Source: Planctomycetota bacterium
Lineage (GTDB): Bacteria; Planctomycetota; Planctomycetia; Isosphaerales; Isosphaeraceae
Direction of reading: 5' to 3'
Assembly: GCA_028291545.1 (NCBI GenBank)
Contig: JAQGHR010000088.1
Location: 1 to 36,410 of the forward strand
DNA length: 36,410 nucleotides
Shown here: piece by piece, positions 15,864-23,988 of the stretch
Numbering within the stretch: the first letter of the stretch is position 1
Layout of the letters: every line of letters starts with the position of its first letter
Notes under the pieces: generated by a model
Told to the model about the DNA's origin: nothing
Seen by the model: the letters and a program-made list of their open reading frames with translations, nothing else
Database searches by the model: none
Made by a program: the position numbers and the translations under genes

Positions 15864-17200
15864 CCGGCGGCCCTCCTGCGGGCGGGTAGGTCGCGAGCCG
15901 CGGAGCGGAGCGATTCCGCGACGTAATCGATCCGGGAATCGTCGAGGCCGGGAAAGACGCCGACCCAGAAGGCCTGGTTCATGACAACATCGGAGTTGGC
16001 CAGGTCGCCGATCACACGGAAGGTCGCGTCCGCATAGGCCGGCTGGCGGACGAGGTTGCCGGCGAAGATCTGCCGGGTGGCGACCTTCACGGAATTGAGG
16101 AATTCGACCACCTCGTTCCGCGTGACGGGCGCGTCGGGTTTCACGGCGAGCGGGAAGCCGAACCAGCTCGGGTCGGAACCCGGCGTCGCCTCGGGCAAGG
16201 TGAAGACGTCCTGGACGTCGAGCAGTTGATCGCGGAGACGGGCGTAGTTTCTCCGTCGAGCCTCGACGAACCCGGCGAGCTTGCCGAGCTGGGCCACGCC
16301 GACGGCGGCCTGCATGTCGGTGAGTTTCAGGTTGTAGCCGATGTGCGAATACGTGTATTTGTGGTCGTAACCATACGGCAGGTCTCCGAGCTTCCAGCCG
16401 AAACGCTTACCGCAGGTGTCGTCCTGACCGGGGGCGCACCAGCAGTCGCGTCCCCAGTCGCGGAAGCTCTCGGCGAGCTTGCGGAGGACGGGCCGGTCGG
16501 TCAGGACGCAGCCGCCCTCGCCCATCGTGAGATGGTGGGCCGGATAGAAGCTGACGGTGGCGAGGTCGCCGAAGGTGCCGACGTTCTTGCCCTTGTAGGT
16601 CGATCCCACGGCGTCGCAGCAGTCTTCGATCAGCCAGAGGCCGTGCTGCTTGGCGAAGGCGGAAACGGCATCCAGATCGAACGGATTGCCCAGGGTGTGG
16701 GCGATCATGATCGCCCGGGTCCGGTCCGAGAGCGCGGCTTCGAGCTGGGTCACGTCGATGTTATAGGTCGGGATGTGAACATCCACGAAAACCGGGACGA
16801 GTCCGTTCTGAATGATCGGATTGACCGTGGTGGGAAACCCGGCGGCGACGGTGATGACCTCGTCGCCGGGTTTGAGCTGCCGGTCGCCCAGCTTGGGAGA
16901 CGTCAGGCACGAGAGGGCCACCAGATTGGCCGACGAGCCCGAGTTCACCAGCAGCGCGTGCCTGGTGCCGAAGATCGGCGCGAACTCGCGTTCGAAGCGG
17001 TCATGGTAGCGGCCGGCGGTGAGCCAGAAGTCGAGCGAGGCATCGACGAGATGGACGATCTCCTCGTCGTCGAAGACCCTTCCCGCGCAGGGCACCGCCG
17101 AAACGCCGGGCCGGAACTCTCGGGTCGGGAACGCGGCGGTGTGATACTTACGCACCAGGTCGAGGATCTCGGCCCGGAGGTCTGCGGCTGTCTCGTTCAT
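15860..17200 (-). CDS. rfbH (ddhC): CDP-4-keto-6-deoxyglucose 3-dehydrase (E1), PLP/[2Fe-2S]
   Basis: 446 aa from ATG 17200; the in-frame ATG at 17248 lies in an inverted repeat and is not used. It is an aspartate-aminotransferase-fold protein in which the usual PLP lysine is replaced by histidine in [14 protein letters not shown] (H222). The Cys ligands fit C195-X57-C253-X-C255-X7-C263 (in LIEDCCDAV and [17 protein letters not shown]). The His and this spacing are the hallmarks of E1, which removes the 3-OH of CDP-4-keto-6-deoxy-D-glucose by a PMP radical route with electrons from an E3 reductase. It is coupled by ATGA to the downstream SDR gene. No E3 (DdhD/AscD) is present in the window. 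Confidence 0.95.
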   Translation of the reverse strand: MNETAADLRAEILDLVRKYHTAAFPTREFRPGVSAVPCAGRVFDDEEIVHLVDASLDFWLTAGRYHDRFEREFAPIFGTRHALLVNSGSSANLVALSCLTSPKLGDRQLKPGDEVITVAAGFPTTVNPIIQNGLVPVFVDVHIPTYNIDVTQLEAALSDRTRAIMIAHTLGNPFDLDAVSAFAKQHGLWLIEDCCDAVGSTYKGKNVGTFGDLATVSFYPAHHLTMGEGGCVLTDRPVLRKLAESFRDWGRDCWCAPGQDDTCGKRFGWKLGDLPYGYDHKYTYSHIGYNLKLTDMQAAVGVAQLGKLAGFVEARRRNYARLRDQLLDVQDVFTLPEATPGSDPSWFGFPLAVKPDAPVTRNEVVEFLNSVKVATRQIFAGNLVRQPAYADATFRVIGDLANSDVVMNQAFWVGVFPGLDDSRIDYVAESLRSAARDLPARRRAAG

Positions 17201-17249
17201 GCGGGAGGCGCTCCCGAAGCGTTGGCGTGTATGGACGACGCGGACCATG

Positions 17250-17317
17250 GTGGGGCGGGCGTCCCTGCCCGCCTACAACGAAAACGGTATGTAGGCGGGC
17301 AGGGACGCCCGCCCCAC
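17250..17317. repeat. Intergenic inverted repeat, perfect 28-base arms
   Basis: The arms at 17250-17277 and 17290-17317 are perfect complements, with a 12-base A-rich loop (ACGAAAACGGTA). It lies between the stop of CDP-glucose 4,6-dehydratase (17332) and the start of E1 (17200). The arms contain GGGGCGGGCGTCCCTGCCCG. It may modulate read-through inside the operon or be a dispersed repeat; only one copy is in this window. Confidence 0.88.
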
Positions 17318-17331
17318 TTCGACGACCGAGC

Positions 17332-18426
17332 TCAGTCCTTCGACGATTCGCGCCCCAGCCTCAAGGCACCAACCGCCGTCGACCGCGACGGGGCATGGAA
17401 GAGATGCGGCGCGGGCGGCACCTGTTCGGCCCGCACTCGCTCGGTCTGGGCCGGAGCGGCGAGGTAATCGCGATACCACGCGATCGTCCGGTTCAGACCC
17501 TCGTCCAGGCTGAATCGGGGCGTCCAGCTCAGCTCGCGGCGAGCCTTGGCCGCGCTCAGGTACTGGTGAATGATCTCGTTGGACGCTTCGTTCCGCACGT
17601 CCGGCTCAAGGTCGCTGCCCATCAGGCGAAGGATCTTCTTCACCAGGTCGAGCACGGTCACCTGAAGCTCGATCGAGAAGTTGAAGGCCTCTCCCGCCAG
17701 TTCAGGTCGTGCGGCCAGGTTCTCGGCGAGCGTGAGGTACGCCTCCGCGCCGTCTTCGACATAGAAATAGTCGCGGATGAACTTGCCATCCGAGCGGATC
17801 ACGGGACGCTCGCCGCGAAGGACTGATCGAATGGTCCCCGGCACGATGCGGTTCCAGTTCAGGTCGCCGCCGCCGTAAAAATTGCCGCAGCGCGTGATGG
17901 CCACGGGCAATTTGTAAGAAACGGCATACGTTTTCGCGATCAGGTCCGCGCACGACTTGCTCACGTCGTAGGGATGCGTGCCCTGTAGCGGCGTGGTCTC
18001 GTCGTAGGGCAGGTGATCCTGGTCGCCGTAGGCCTTGTCGGACGATGCGAACACGACGCCCTGAACGGCCGGAGAGCGCCGGCAGGCTTCAAGGGTCGCC
18101 CACGTCCCCTTGATATTCGTCTCGAACGTCGAGACGGGGTTACGGTTGGCGATGCCCACGATCGTCTGCGCCGCGAGGTGAAACACGGTGCGGACCTCGT
18201 GCTCGCCGAGGATTCGCTCCATCGCCTCCTGATCGGCGCAATCGCCACGCGCAACCTTGACGTGCTCGATCAGGCCCGAGCGTATCAGCTCGCTCCGGGG
18301 CACGCCGTCACGGATCAGGCAGACGACGTCGGCGCCCGCCTCGACCAGGCGACGCACGAGCCAGCCGCCGACCAGACCGGTCGCGCCGGTGACGAGTACG
18401 GGCCTATCCCGCCAGTTGATAGCCAT
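17332..18426 (-). CDS. rfbG (ddhB): CDP-glucose 4,6-dehydratase
   Basis: 364 aa from ATG 18426, overlapping the 3' end of the cytidylyltransferase gene by 23 bases. It is an extended SDR: NAD motif [15 protein letters not shown], the active-site segment [10 protein letters not shown], and Tyr-Lys in [28 protein letters not shown], the substrate-binding signature of CDP-glucose 4,6-dehydratases, is also present. It converts CDP-D-glucose to CDP-4-keto-6-deoxy-D-glucose using bound NAD+. The last 35 or so residues (after WYRDYLAAP) are an Arg/Pro/Ser-rich tail not needed by the family. The enzyme supplies the substrate of E1, encoded next after a long inverted repeat. Confidence 0.95.
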   Translation of the reverse strand: MAINWRDRPVLVTGATGLVGGWLVRRLVEAGADVVCLIRDGVPRSELIRSGLIEHVKVARGDCADQEAMERILGEHEVRTVFHLAAQTIVGIANRNPVSTFETNIKGTWATLEACRRSPAVQGVVFASSDKAYGDQDHLPYDETTPLQGTHPYDVSKSCADLIAKTYAVSYKLPVAITRCGNFYGGGDLNWNRIVPGTIRSVLRGERPVIRSDGKFIRDYFYVEDGAEAYLTLAENLAARPELAGEAFNFSIELQVTVLDLVKKILRLMGSDLEPDVRNEASNEIIHQYLSAAKARRELSWTPRFSLDEGLNRTIAWYRDYLAAPAQTERVRAEQVPPAPHLFHAPSRSTAVGALRLGRESSKD

Positions 18427-19219
18427 GCTTGCCCCCCTCCTTCCATACGGCCCACGGGGCCTCGCCCTTATCCCAAAGCTCGTTGAGCATCTTGCACTCG
18501 CGATAGGTATCCATCGCGAAGAAGAAGCCCTCGTGGCGGTACGCGACAAGCTCGCCCTCGGCGGCCAATCGCTCCAGGGGCTCGCGTTCGAGGATGCAAT
18601 CGTCGCTGGTGCCGAGGTAGTTGAAGATCGCCTTGTCGAAGACGAAATACCCCGCGCTGGCCCAGCCATCGACGGTCGGCTTCTCGGCGAACTGGGTGAC
18701 GCGATCGTCGTCATCGAGCCCGAGTAGCCCGAATCGCGAGGTCGGCTTCATCGCCGTGACGGTGGCGAGCTTGCCGTGGCGACGGTGGAAATTCACGAGC
18801 TTCACGACGTCCACGTCGGCCAGGCCATCGCCGTAGGTGACCATGAACGTCGGGTCGTCGCCGACGTATCGTTTGATACGGCGGACCCGGCCTCCGGTCA
18901 TCGTGTCCTGGCCGGTGTCGCAGAGCGTAACCTGGAAGTCCTGTTCCTCGTGCTCGCCCTGGAACTCGATCTTCCGGCGGCCGCCGAGGCCGATCGTGAA
19001 GTCATTGTTCATGGCGTCGTAATTGAGGAAATAGTCCTTGATCATGTTGCCCCGGTAACCGAGGCAGAGCACGAACTTATCGAAGCCGTAGTGCGCGTAC
19101 GTCTTCATGACGTGCCAGAGGACGGGTCGTCCTCCGACCTCGACGAGCGGCTTGGGCCGGAACTCCGTCTCTTCACGGAGACGGGTCCCCTGACCCCCGC
19201 ATAGGATGACCGTCTTCAT
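18404..19219 (-). CDS. rfbF (ddhA): Glucose-1-phosphate cytidylyltransferase
   Basis: 271 aa from ATG 19219, preceded by a strong Shine-Dalgarno (AAGGAGGGAGCG then ATG). The nucleotidyltransferase signature is CGGQGTRL (G8-L14) with K23 in [11 protein letters not shown]; later [11 protein letters not shown] supplies metal-binding acids and GYFVFD and EREPLERL are typical of the cytidylyltransferase branch. It makes CDP-glucose from CTP and glucose-1-phosphate, the first committed step of the CDP-dideoxyhexose pathway. It is the first gene of the minus-strand cluster and overlaps the 4,6-dehydratase start. A hairpin lies in its leader. Confidence 0.95.
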   Translation of the reverse strand: MKTVILCGGQGTRLREETEFRPKPLVEVGGRPVLWHVMKTYAHYGFDKFVLCLGYRGNMIKDYFLNYDAMNNDFTIGLGGRRKIEFQGEHEEQDFQVTLCDTGQDTMTGGRVRRIKRYVGDDPTFMVTYGDGLADVDVVKLVNFHRRHGKLATVTAMKPTSRFGLLGLDDDDRVTQFAEKPTVDGWASAGYFVFDKAIFNYLGTSDDCILEREPLERLAAEGELVAYRHEGFFFAMDTYRECKMLNELWDKGEAPWAVWKEGGKHGYQLAG

Positions 19220-19601
19220 CGCTCCCTCCTTGGAGCTAGCGCCGACGTGACGATCGGGCTCGCGATCGACGTCGGCTGCGTGCAAACGCCCCGGTTGGCC
19301 ACCGGGAGAGCGGCCCTTGTAGAGGAACCGGGCAAAGTCCGCAATCCCGATTCTCCCCCGGTTTGCGCCCCGAGCCGTTCCGTGCTCCACACGACGCAAC
19401 CAGAAGGAGTATCGACCTTGAGGGCGGATTCCCTTGTGTCGAATCTCCCAATCGGAAGGATTGCGAAGTCGTCGAGCGTGCCGACCTCGACCGGCGGTGC
19501 GTGCTCGGTGATGGGGAAGCCCCTCGATCTCCGGCCATTCACCGCGTATGGTGGCGGGGGCACCAACGGGCTTCATCCGCGAACCTCGGGAGTTGCCGAC
19601 C
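19220..19601. other. Divergent intergenic region between the CDP-sugar cluster and the hyi-like gene
   Basis: This 382-base gap should carry both promoters, but I see no strong -35/-10 pair on either strand. It contains the leader inverted repeat at 19241-19276. Short open frames on both strands here have no family resemblance. Confidence 0.4.
19241..19276 (-). promoter_or_regulatory. Leader inverted repeat just upstream of the cytidylyltransferase gene
   Basis: GCCGACGT (19241-19248) pairs with ACGTCGGC (19269-19276), and inside it CGATCG (19251-19256) pairs with CGATCG (19263-19268) around a 6-base loop. The element ends about 22 bases before the start codon, next to the ribosome site. It could be a repressor operator or an mRNA hairpin setting expression of the operon. 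No matching regulator is encoded nearby. Confidence 0.35.
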
Positions 19602-20522
19602 ATGGGCGGACACCAGGGGAATTCACCGAAACCCAATCGCCGGGCGCTCTTCCGAGGAGCGGCCGGGGTTTCACTGGTGGGGCTGGCGGCGTTCGGACGC
19701 GAGGCGAAAAGTGAGGAGGGCCGGGTCGTGAAGAACGGGCGAATCAAGCAGTCTTTGGTCCACTGGTGCTACTCCCCCTTCTGGGAGATCGCACCGATGT
19801 GCAAGGTGGCGAAGTCCCTGGGATGTGTCAGCATCGAGATCCTCGACCCCAAGCACTTCCCCGTCTTGAAGGAGCACGGGCTGGACTGTGCCATCGGGCA
19901 GATCGATATGAGCCCCGACCCGCCGTTTTTGAAAGGGTTCAACAACCCGACGCATCACGACCGGGTCATCAAGGCGACCCGCGACTCGATCGACGCCTGC
20001 GCGGCCTTCGGATGCAAGCGAGTGATCTCGTTCACCGGCATGCGCGACGGGATTCCCGACGACCAGGGCGCCACGAATTGCGTGGACGGGTTCAAGAAGG
20101 TCATCGGCCACGCGGAAAAGAAGGGGGTCACCCTCTGCCTCGAGATGCTCAACTCCCGTGTCTCCGACCACCCGATGAAAGGGCATCCCGGCTATCAGGG
20201 CGACCACACAGATTATTGCGTCGACATCATCCAACGGGTTGGTTCGCCCAACCTGAAGCTGCTCTTCGACGTCTATCACGTCCAGATCATGGACGGCGAC
20301 GTGATCCGCCGCATCCGCCAGCATAAGGATTACATCGGCCATGTCCACACGGCCGGGAATCCCGGTCGGGCCGAGCTGGACGATACGCAGGAAATTCAAT
20401 ACCCGCCCATCATGAAGGCGCTCCTGGAGATCGGCTACCAGGGCTACGTCGGGCAAGAGTTCATCCCGACGCGCGACCCCCTGGAAGGTCTCAAGCAGGC
20501 GGTGGCCTTGTGTGACGTCTAG
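19602..20522 (+). CDS. Tat-exported hydroxypyruvate-isomerase-like TIM-barrel protein
   Basis: 306 aa from ATG 19602. A twin-arginine leader is visible (NRRALFRGAAGVSLVGLAAF). The mature part has the xylose-isomerase-like barrel of the Hyi group: VHWCYSPFWEI at its start, then RVISFTGMRDG, TLCLEMLNSRV (metal Glu), LLFDVYHVQIMDGD (metal Asp/His), IGHVHTAGNPGR and YVGQEFIPT (metal Glu). These are the metal ligands of hydroxypyruvate isomerases and sugar-phosphate epimerases. The exact substrate is not certain; planctomycetes carry many exported paralogues. The CE15-like gene starts 31 bases after its stop. Confidence 0.88.
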   Translation: MGGHQGNSPKPNRRALFRGAAGVSLVGLAAFGREAKSEEGRVVKNGRIKQSLVHWCYSPFWEIAPMCKVAKSLGCVSIEILDPKHFPVLKEHGLDCAIGQIDMSPDPPFLKGFNNPTHHDRVIKATRDSIDACAAFGCKRVISFTGMRDGIPDDQGATNCVDGFKKVIGHAEKKGVTLCLEMLNSRVSDHPMKGHPGYQGDHTDYCVDIIQRVGSPNLKLLFDVYHVQIMDGDVIRRIRQHKDYIGHVHTAGNPGRAELDDTQEIQYPPIMKALLEIGYQGYVGQEFIPTRDPLEGLKQAVALCDV

Positions 20523-20553
20523 CAGCACTTCATCTCACAAAGGACAAGCCTCC

Positions 20554-21873
20554 ATGATTGGCCAGCGATCTCTCCCATCATCGCGCCGGGCTGTTGTTTC
20601 CATGACGTCGTGGTTCCTCGGGGTAGCAATTCTCGCGAGTCCCGCGCTCGGCCAGCGAGCGAAGACCAACGAGGACGAAGCGAAGGTTCCCGCCTACACG
20701 CTGCCGGACCCGCTCGTCCTCTCCGGCGGCGAGCGAGTCCGCGATGCCGCGACCTGGAACGCGAAGCGACGGCCCGAGATCGTGGCCCTGTTTGAAACGC
20801 AGATGTACGGCAAGGCTCCCGGCCGACCCGACGGCATGACCTTTGTCGTGACCAAGGTTGTGAAGGACGCCCTCGGCGGCAAGGCCACGCGCAAGGAGGT
20901 CTCCGTTCTCTTCACGGGCAAGCCCGACGGCCCGAGGATGGACCTGCTCGTCTACGTGCCCAATCAAGCCAAGGGGCCGTTCCCCGCGTTTGTCGGGCTG
21001 AATTTTGATGGCAATCATGGGGTCGATCCCGATCCTCGCATCCCCCTGGCGCGAGGCTGGGTTCAGAATAATCCGAGGGCGAAGATCACGGATCACAAAG
21101 CGACCGAGGAGTCTCGCGGTTCGGAGTCGTCGCGATGGGCTCTCGAGCGTGTGATCGATCGCGGGTTCGCCGTCGCCACCGCCTACTATGGAGACATCGA
21201 CCCGGACTTTGACGACGGCTTCCAGAACGGTGTCCATGCGCTGTTTTCCGATCCCGGCAAGGATCATCGTTCCGCCGACGCCTGGGGCTCGGTGGCGGCG
21301 TGGGCCTGGGGTCTTCGACGCGCGATGGACTACCTGGAGACGGACCCGAGCATCAACGGCAAGCGGGTCGCGGTGATGGGCCATTCCCGCCTGGGCAAGG
21401 CGGCCATCTGGGCGGGGGCGCAGGACACGCGGTTCGCCGTGGTGATCTCCAACGACTCCGGCGAGGGTGGCGCGGCCCTGAGCCGGAGGAAGTTCGGCGA
21501 GACCACCCGCGTGATCAATACCGCCTTCCCCCACTGGTTCTGCGGCAACTACAAGCAGTACATGGATCGCGAAGACGAGATGCCCTTCGATCAGCATATG
21601 CTCGTCGCCCTGGTCGCCCCTCGCCCGGTGCTCATCTGTAGCGCCGCCGAGGACCTGTGGGCCGATCCGAAAGGGGAATTCCTCGCCGGCAAGGGCGCGG
21701 ACCCGGTTTATCGATTGCTTGGGACCGAGGGGCTTGGCGTTCGCGACATGCCTGGCACGAACGTGCTCGTGTGGTCCCGGATCGGCTACCACATCCGGCC
21801 CGGCAAGCACGACGTGACGAACACGGATTGGGATGCGTTCATGGATTTCGCGGAGAGACACACGACCCGTTAA
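20554..21873 (+). CDS. Secreted CE15-like glucuronoyl esterase
   Basis: 439 aa from ATG 20554 (AAAGGA upstream). A signal peptide is likely (MTSWFLGVAILASPALGQ at about residues 17-34). The nucleophile motif is VMGHSRLGKAAIW (Ser278), the CE15 G-x-S-R-x-G-K pattern with His at the variable place. SGEGGAALSRRKFGE and the C-terminal GYHIRPGKHD (His near 412-419) fit the acid and histidine of glucuronoyl esterases. FEtqMYGKAPG-like and GLNFDGNHGV segments are also typical. CE15 enzymes cleave ester bonds between 4-O-methyl-glucuronic acid of xylan and lignin alcohols, so a plant-polymer-related role is plausible, but bacterial homologues vary in substrate. Confidence 0.88.
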   Translation: MIGQRSLPSSRRAVVSMTSWFLGVAILASPALGQRAKTNEDEAKVPAYTLPDPLVLSGGERVRDAATWNAKRRPEIVALFETQMYGKAPGRPDGMTFVVTKVVKDALGGKATRKEVSVLFTGKPDGPRMDLLVYVPNQAKGPFPAFVGLNFDGNHGVDPDPRIPLARGWVQNNPRAKITDHKATEESRGSESSRWALERVIDRGFAVATAYYGDIDPDFDDGFQNGVHALFSDPGKDHRSADAWGSVAAWAWGLRRAMDYLETDPSINGKRVAVMGHSRLGKAAIWAGAQDTRFAVVISNDSGEGGAALSRRKFGETTRVINTAFPHWFCGNYKQYMDREDEMPFDQHMLVALVAPRPVLICSAAEDLWADPKGEFLAGKGADPVYRLLGTEGLGVRDMPGTNVLVWSRIGYHIRPGKHDVTNTDWDAFMDFAERHTTR

Positions 21874-21954
21874 TTCCGACACGGGTTACGTCGCCACCAC
21901 CAGTACAACCTCATGTCCTGTCATCCACAAGGCTCCTGTAGACGAGGCCTCCTC

Positions 21955-23988
21955 ATGCTTCCGCTCCGCCTCCTGGCCATCTCCGCCTTTCTGCTGACCA
22001 CATCCGTCCGAGCCGATGAACCCTCCCTGGAGATCACCGCCGACACCGTCCTCGACCCCACCAAGGTCTACGGCCCCATCATCATCAAGGCCTCGAACAT
22101 CACGATCGACGGCCGAGGCGCCGAGGTGGTCGGCAGCACGACGGGCAACCCGAAGGGCTTCAAGGGCGTCGGCATTTTCGCGAAGGGCGTATCGAAGGTC
22201 ACCCTCAAGAACGTGAAAGCCAAGGGTTGGGAGACGGGCCTTCGCATCGAGGACGGCAAGTTCTGGACGGTGGAAAACTGCGACTTCTCCGACAACTTCC
22301 ACGACCCCGAGTTCGGCTGGGGCGAGCAGGGGCGTCGCGGCGGGATCGTGCTGGAGCGAGTCCAGGGATCGACACTCAGAAAGAACAAAGCGAACCGTGT
22401 CTGGGACGCGTGCGTCCTGGTCGATTCCGATTCCAATAAGATCGTGCAAAACGACTTTTCGCATACGTCGAACACCTGCCTGAAGCTCTGGCACTCCAGT
22501 GATAACTTGGTCGGAAAGAACAATCTCAGCTATGGGCTTCGGATCAAGACCGGCGAAGTTCACGCGAGGGATTCGACGTGCGTCCTGATCGAGAGTGGCT
22601 CGAATGAGAATCGCTTCTCAGACAACGATTGCACACACGGCGGCGACGGCATCTTCATCCGCGTGCTCAACGGCTGGGTCAGCACGGGGAACGCCTTCAC
22701 GAAGAACGACGTTTCGTACGCCAATAACAACGGATTCGAGGCGTGGTCGCCGAGAAATACCTACATCGAAAACAAGGCGAATCACTGTAGCTACGGGTTC
22801 TGGCTCGGGGCCTCGGATAAGACATTGCTCCTCCGTAATGAGGCGTCTTACAACGGCGACCCGAAGGGCTTCCACAACTCGCCGCACTTGCCCAATAACG
22901 GTCACGCCGGGATCGTCTTCATGTTCGGGCCGTCGAGCCACACGAGGATTTACAATAACACGTGCGTCGGAAACAACGGCGCGGGCATCGCCGTGCTGGG
23001 CGATCAAGGGACCAAGGGGGCGAAGTGGAAGGCGTTCCACTGGGTCCTCGAAGGCAACACGCTGGCGGACAACCGCTGGGGAATCTATGCCCGGTATGCG
23101 GACTGGATCGACCTTGTGGGCAACACGTTTCGCAACAACACGGCGGCGGACTTTGATAAGGATGCGAGCGTGACGAACGTGTCTGAGTACCCGGGCGGGA
23201 AACCTCCAAGAACGATGATCAATCGATCTGTCACGGCCGCTGACACGCCGATCGCACGAAAGGTCGGTGACAGGGTCTGGATTCCCTCAACGCTTGACCA
23301 ATCCGACGATGCAAAGCCGGAGGCCGTTCGTTGGGACCTGGGCGACGGCACGATCTCAACCGAGCCCCACGTCGCGCACGTCTTCCGCGAGGCCGGTTTT
23401 TATCGGGTCGGAATGACCGTCAACAACGGCCGTTCGGCGAGTCTGGACTGGCGTGATCTTTATATCGTTGACGACTTGCCGGAAATCGGCACGGATGGCG
23501 ACCTGGCCCGATGGAGCTGGAATGACGAGCAATCGAAGGTCATTTTCACGGAGGATTCCAGGGCTTACCTCGCCGGCCATCACTCCATCCGCGCCGAGGT
23601 CCGGCCCTACAGTGGTGGCCGCGTCAACTTCGTCTATTCCGCCCCGCAGGACTCTCTGATCTCATCAAAGGGCAAGACCTCCCTCATCTTCTGGATCAGG
23701 TCCCAGAACGGCAACGTCACCGGCTGGCAGGGTCCGAACCCGGTGGTGACGCTGCTCGGTCCGGACGGAAAGAGCCGGAAATTCACGCCCAAGGGTGACC
23801 TTCTGGCCCAGCCCGCCTATAACGAAGGCAGAGAGGGTTGGACCCGCATCGTCGTCCCGCTCAAGGCCGACGCGGCCTGGGAAGTCGTCGGCGATGAAGT
23901 GGAGACGATCAAATCGATCTCGATCGGGCTTGATTCCTGGGGGAACGACCCTCTCACGGTCTGGATCGACGGCATGGGCTTGCGGTGA
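21955..23988 (+). CDS. Secreted right-handed beta-helix protein with PKD and C-terminal sandwich domain
   Basis: 677 aa from ATG 21955, chosen because it opens a signal peptide (MLPLRLLAISAFLLTTSVRA-DE). Residues about 25-430 show the Asn/Gly-rich rungs of a parallel beta-helix (for example NITIDGRGAEVVG, NNGFEAWSPRNTYIENKA, NHCSYGFWLG), as in NosD/PbH1 and pectate-lyase-like proteins. A PKD domain follows at about 450-510 (RWDLGDGTIS, then HVFREAGFYRVGMTVNNG). The last 170 or so residues look like a carbohydrate-binding beta-sandwich (GHHSIRAEVRPYSGGRVNF, then VWIDGMGLR). Polysaccharide binding or cleavage outside the cell is inferred; catalytic residues cannot be assigned. The next gene overlaps its stop. 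Confidence 0.85.
   Translation: MLPLRLLAISAFLLTTSVRADEPSLEITADTVLDPTKVYGPIIIKASNITIDGRGAEVVGSTTGNPKGFKGVGIFAKGVSKVTLKNVKAKGWETGLRIEDGKFWTVENCDFSDNFHDPEFGWGEQGRRGGIVLERVQGSTLRKNKANRVWDACVLVDSDSNKIVQNDFSHTSNTCLKLWHSSDNLVGKNNLSYGLRIKTGEVHARDSTCVLIESGSNENRFSDNDCTHGGDGIFIRVLNGWVSTGNAFTKNDVSYANNNGFEAWSPRNTYIENKANHCSYGFWLGASDKTLLLRNEASYNGDPKGFHNSPHLPNNGHAGIVFMFGPSSHTRIYNNTCVGNNGAGIAVLGDQGTKGAKWKAFHWVLEGNTLADNRWGIYARYADWIDLVGNTFRNNTAADFDKDASVTNVSEYPGGKPPRTMINRSVTAADTPIARKVGDRVWIPSTLDQSDDAKPEAVRWDLGDGTISTEPHVAHVFREAGFYRVGMTVNNGRSASLDWRDLYIVDDLPEIGTDGDLARWSWNDEQSKVIFTEDSRAYLAGHHSIRAEVRPYSGGRVNFVYSAPQDSLISSKGKTSLIFWIRSQNGNVTGWQGPNPVVTLLGPDGKSRKFTPKGDLLAQPAYNEGREGWTRIVVPLKADAAWEVVGDEVETIKSISIGLDSWGNDPLTVWIDGMGLR

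Noticed and set aside
17250..17317. Long palindromes considered as CRISPR repeats
   Set aside because: They are single elements in separate gaps, with no tandem array, no spacers and no cas genes.
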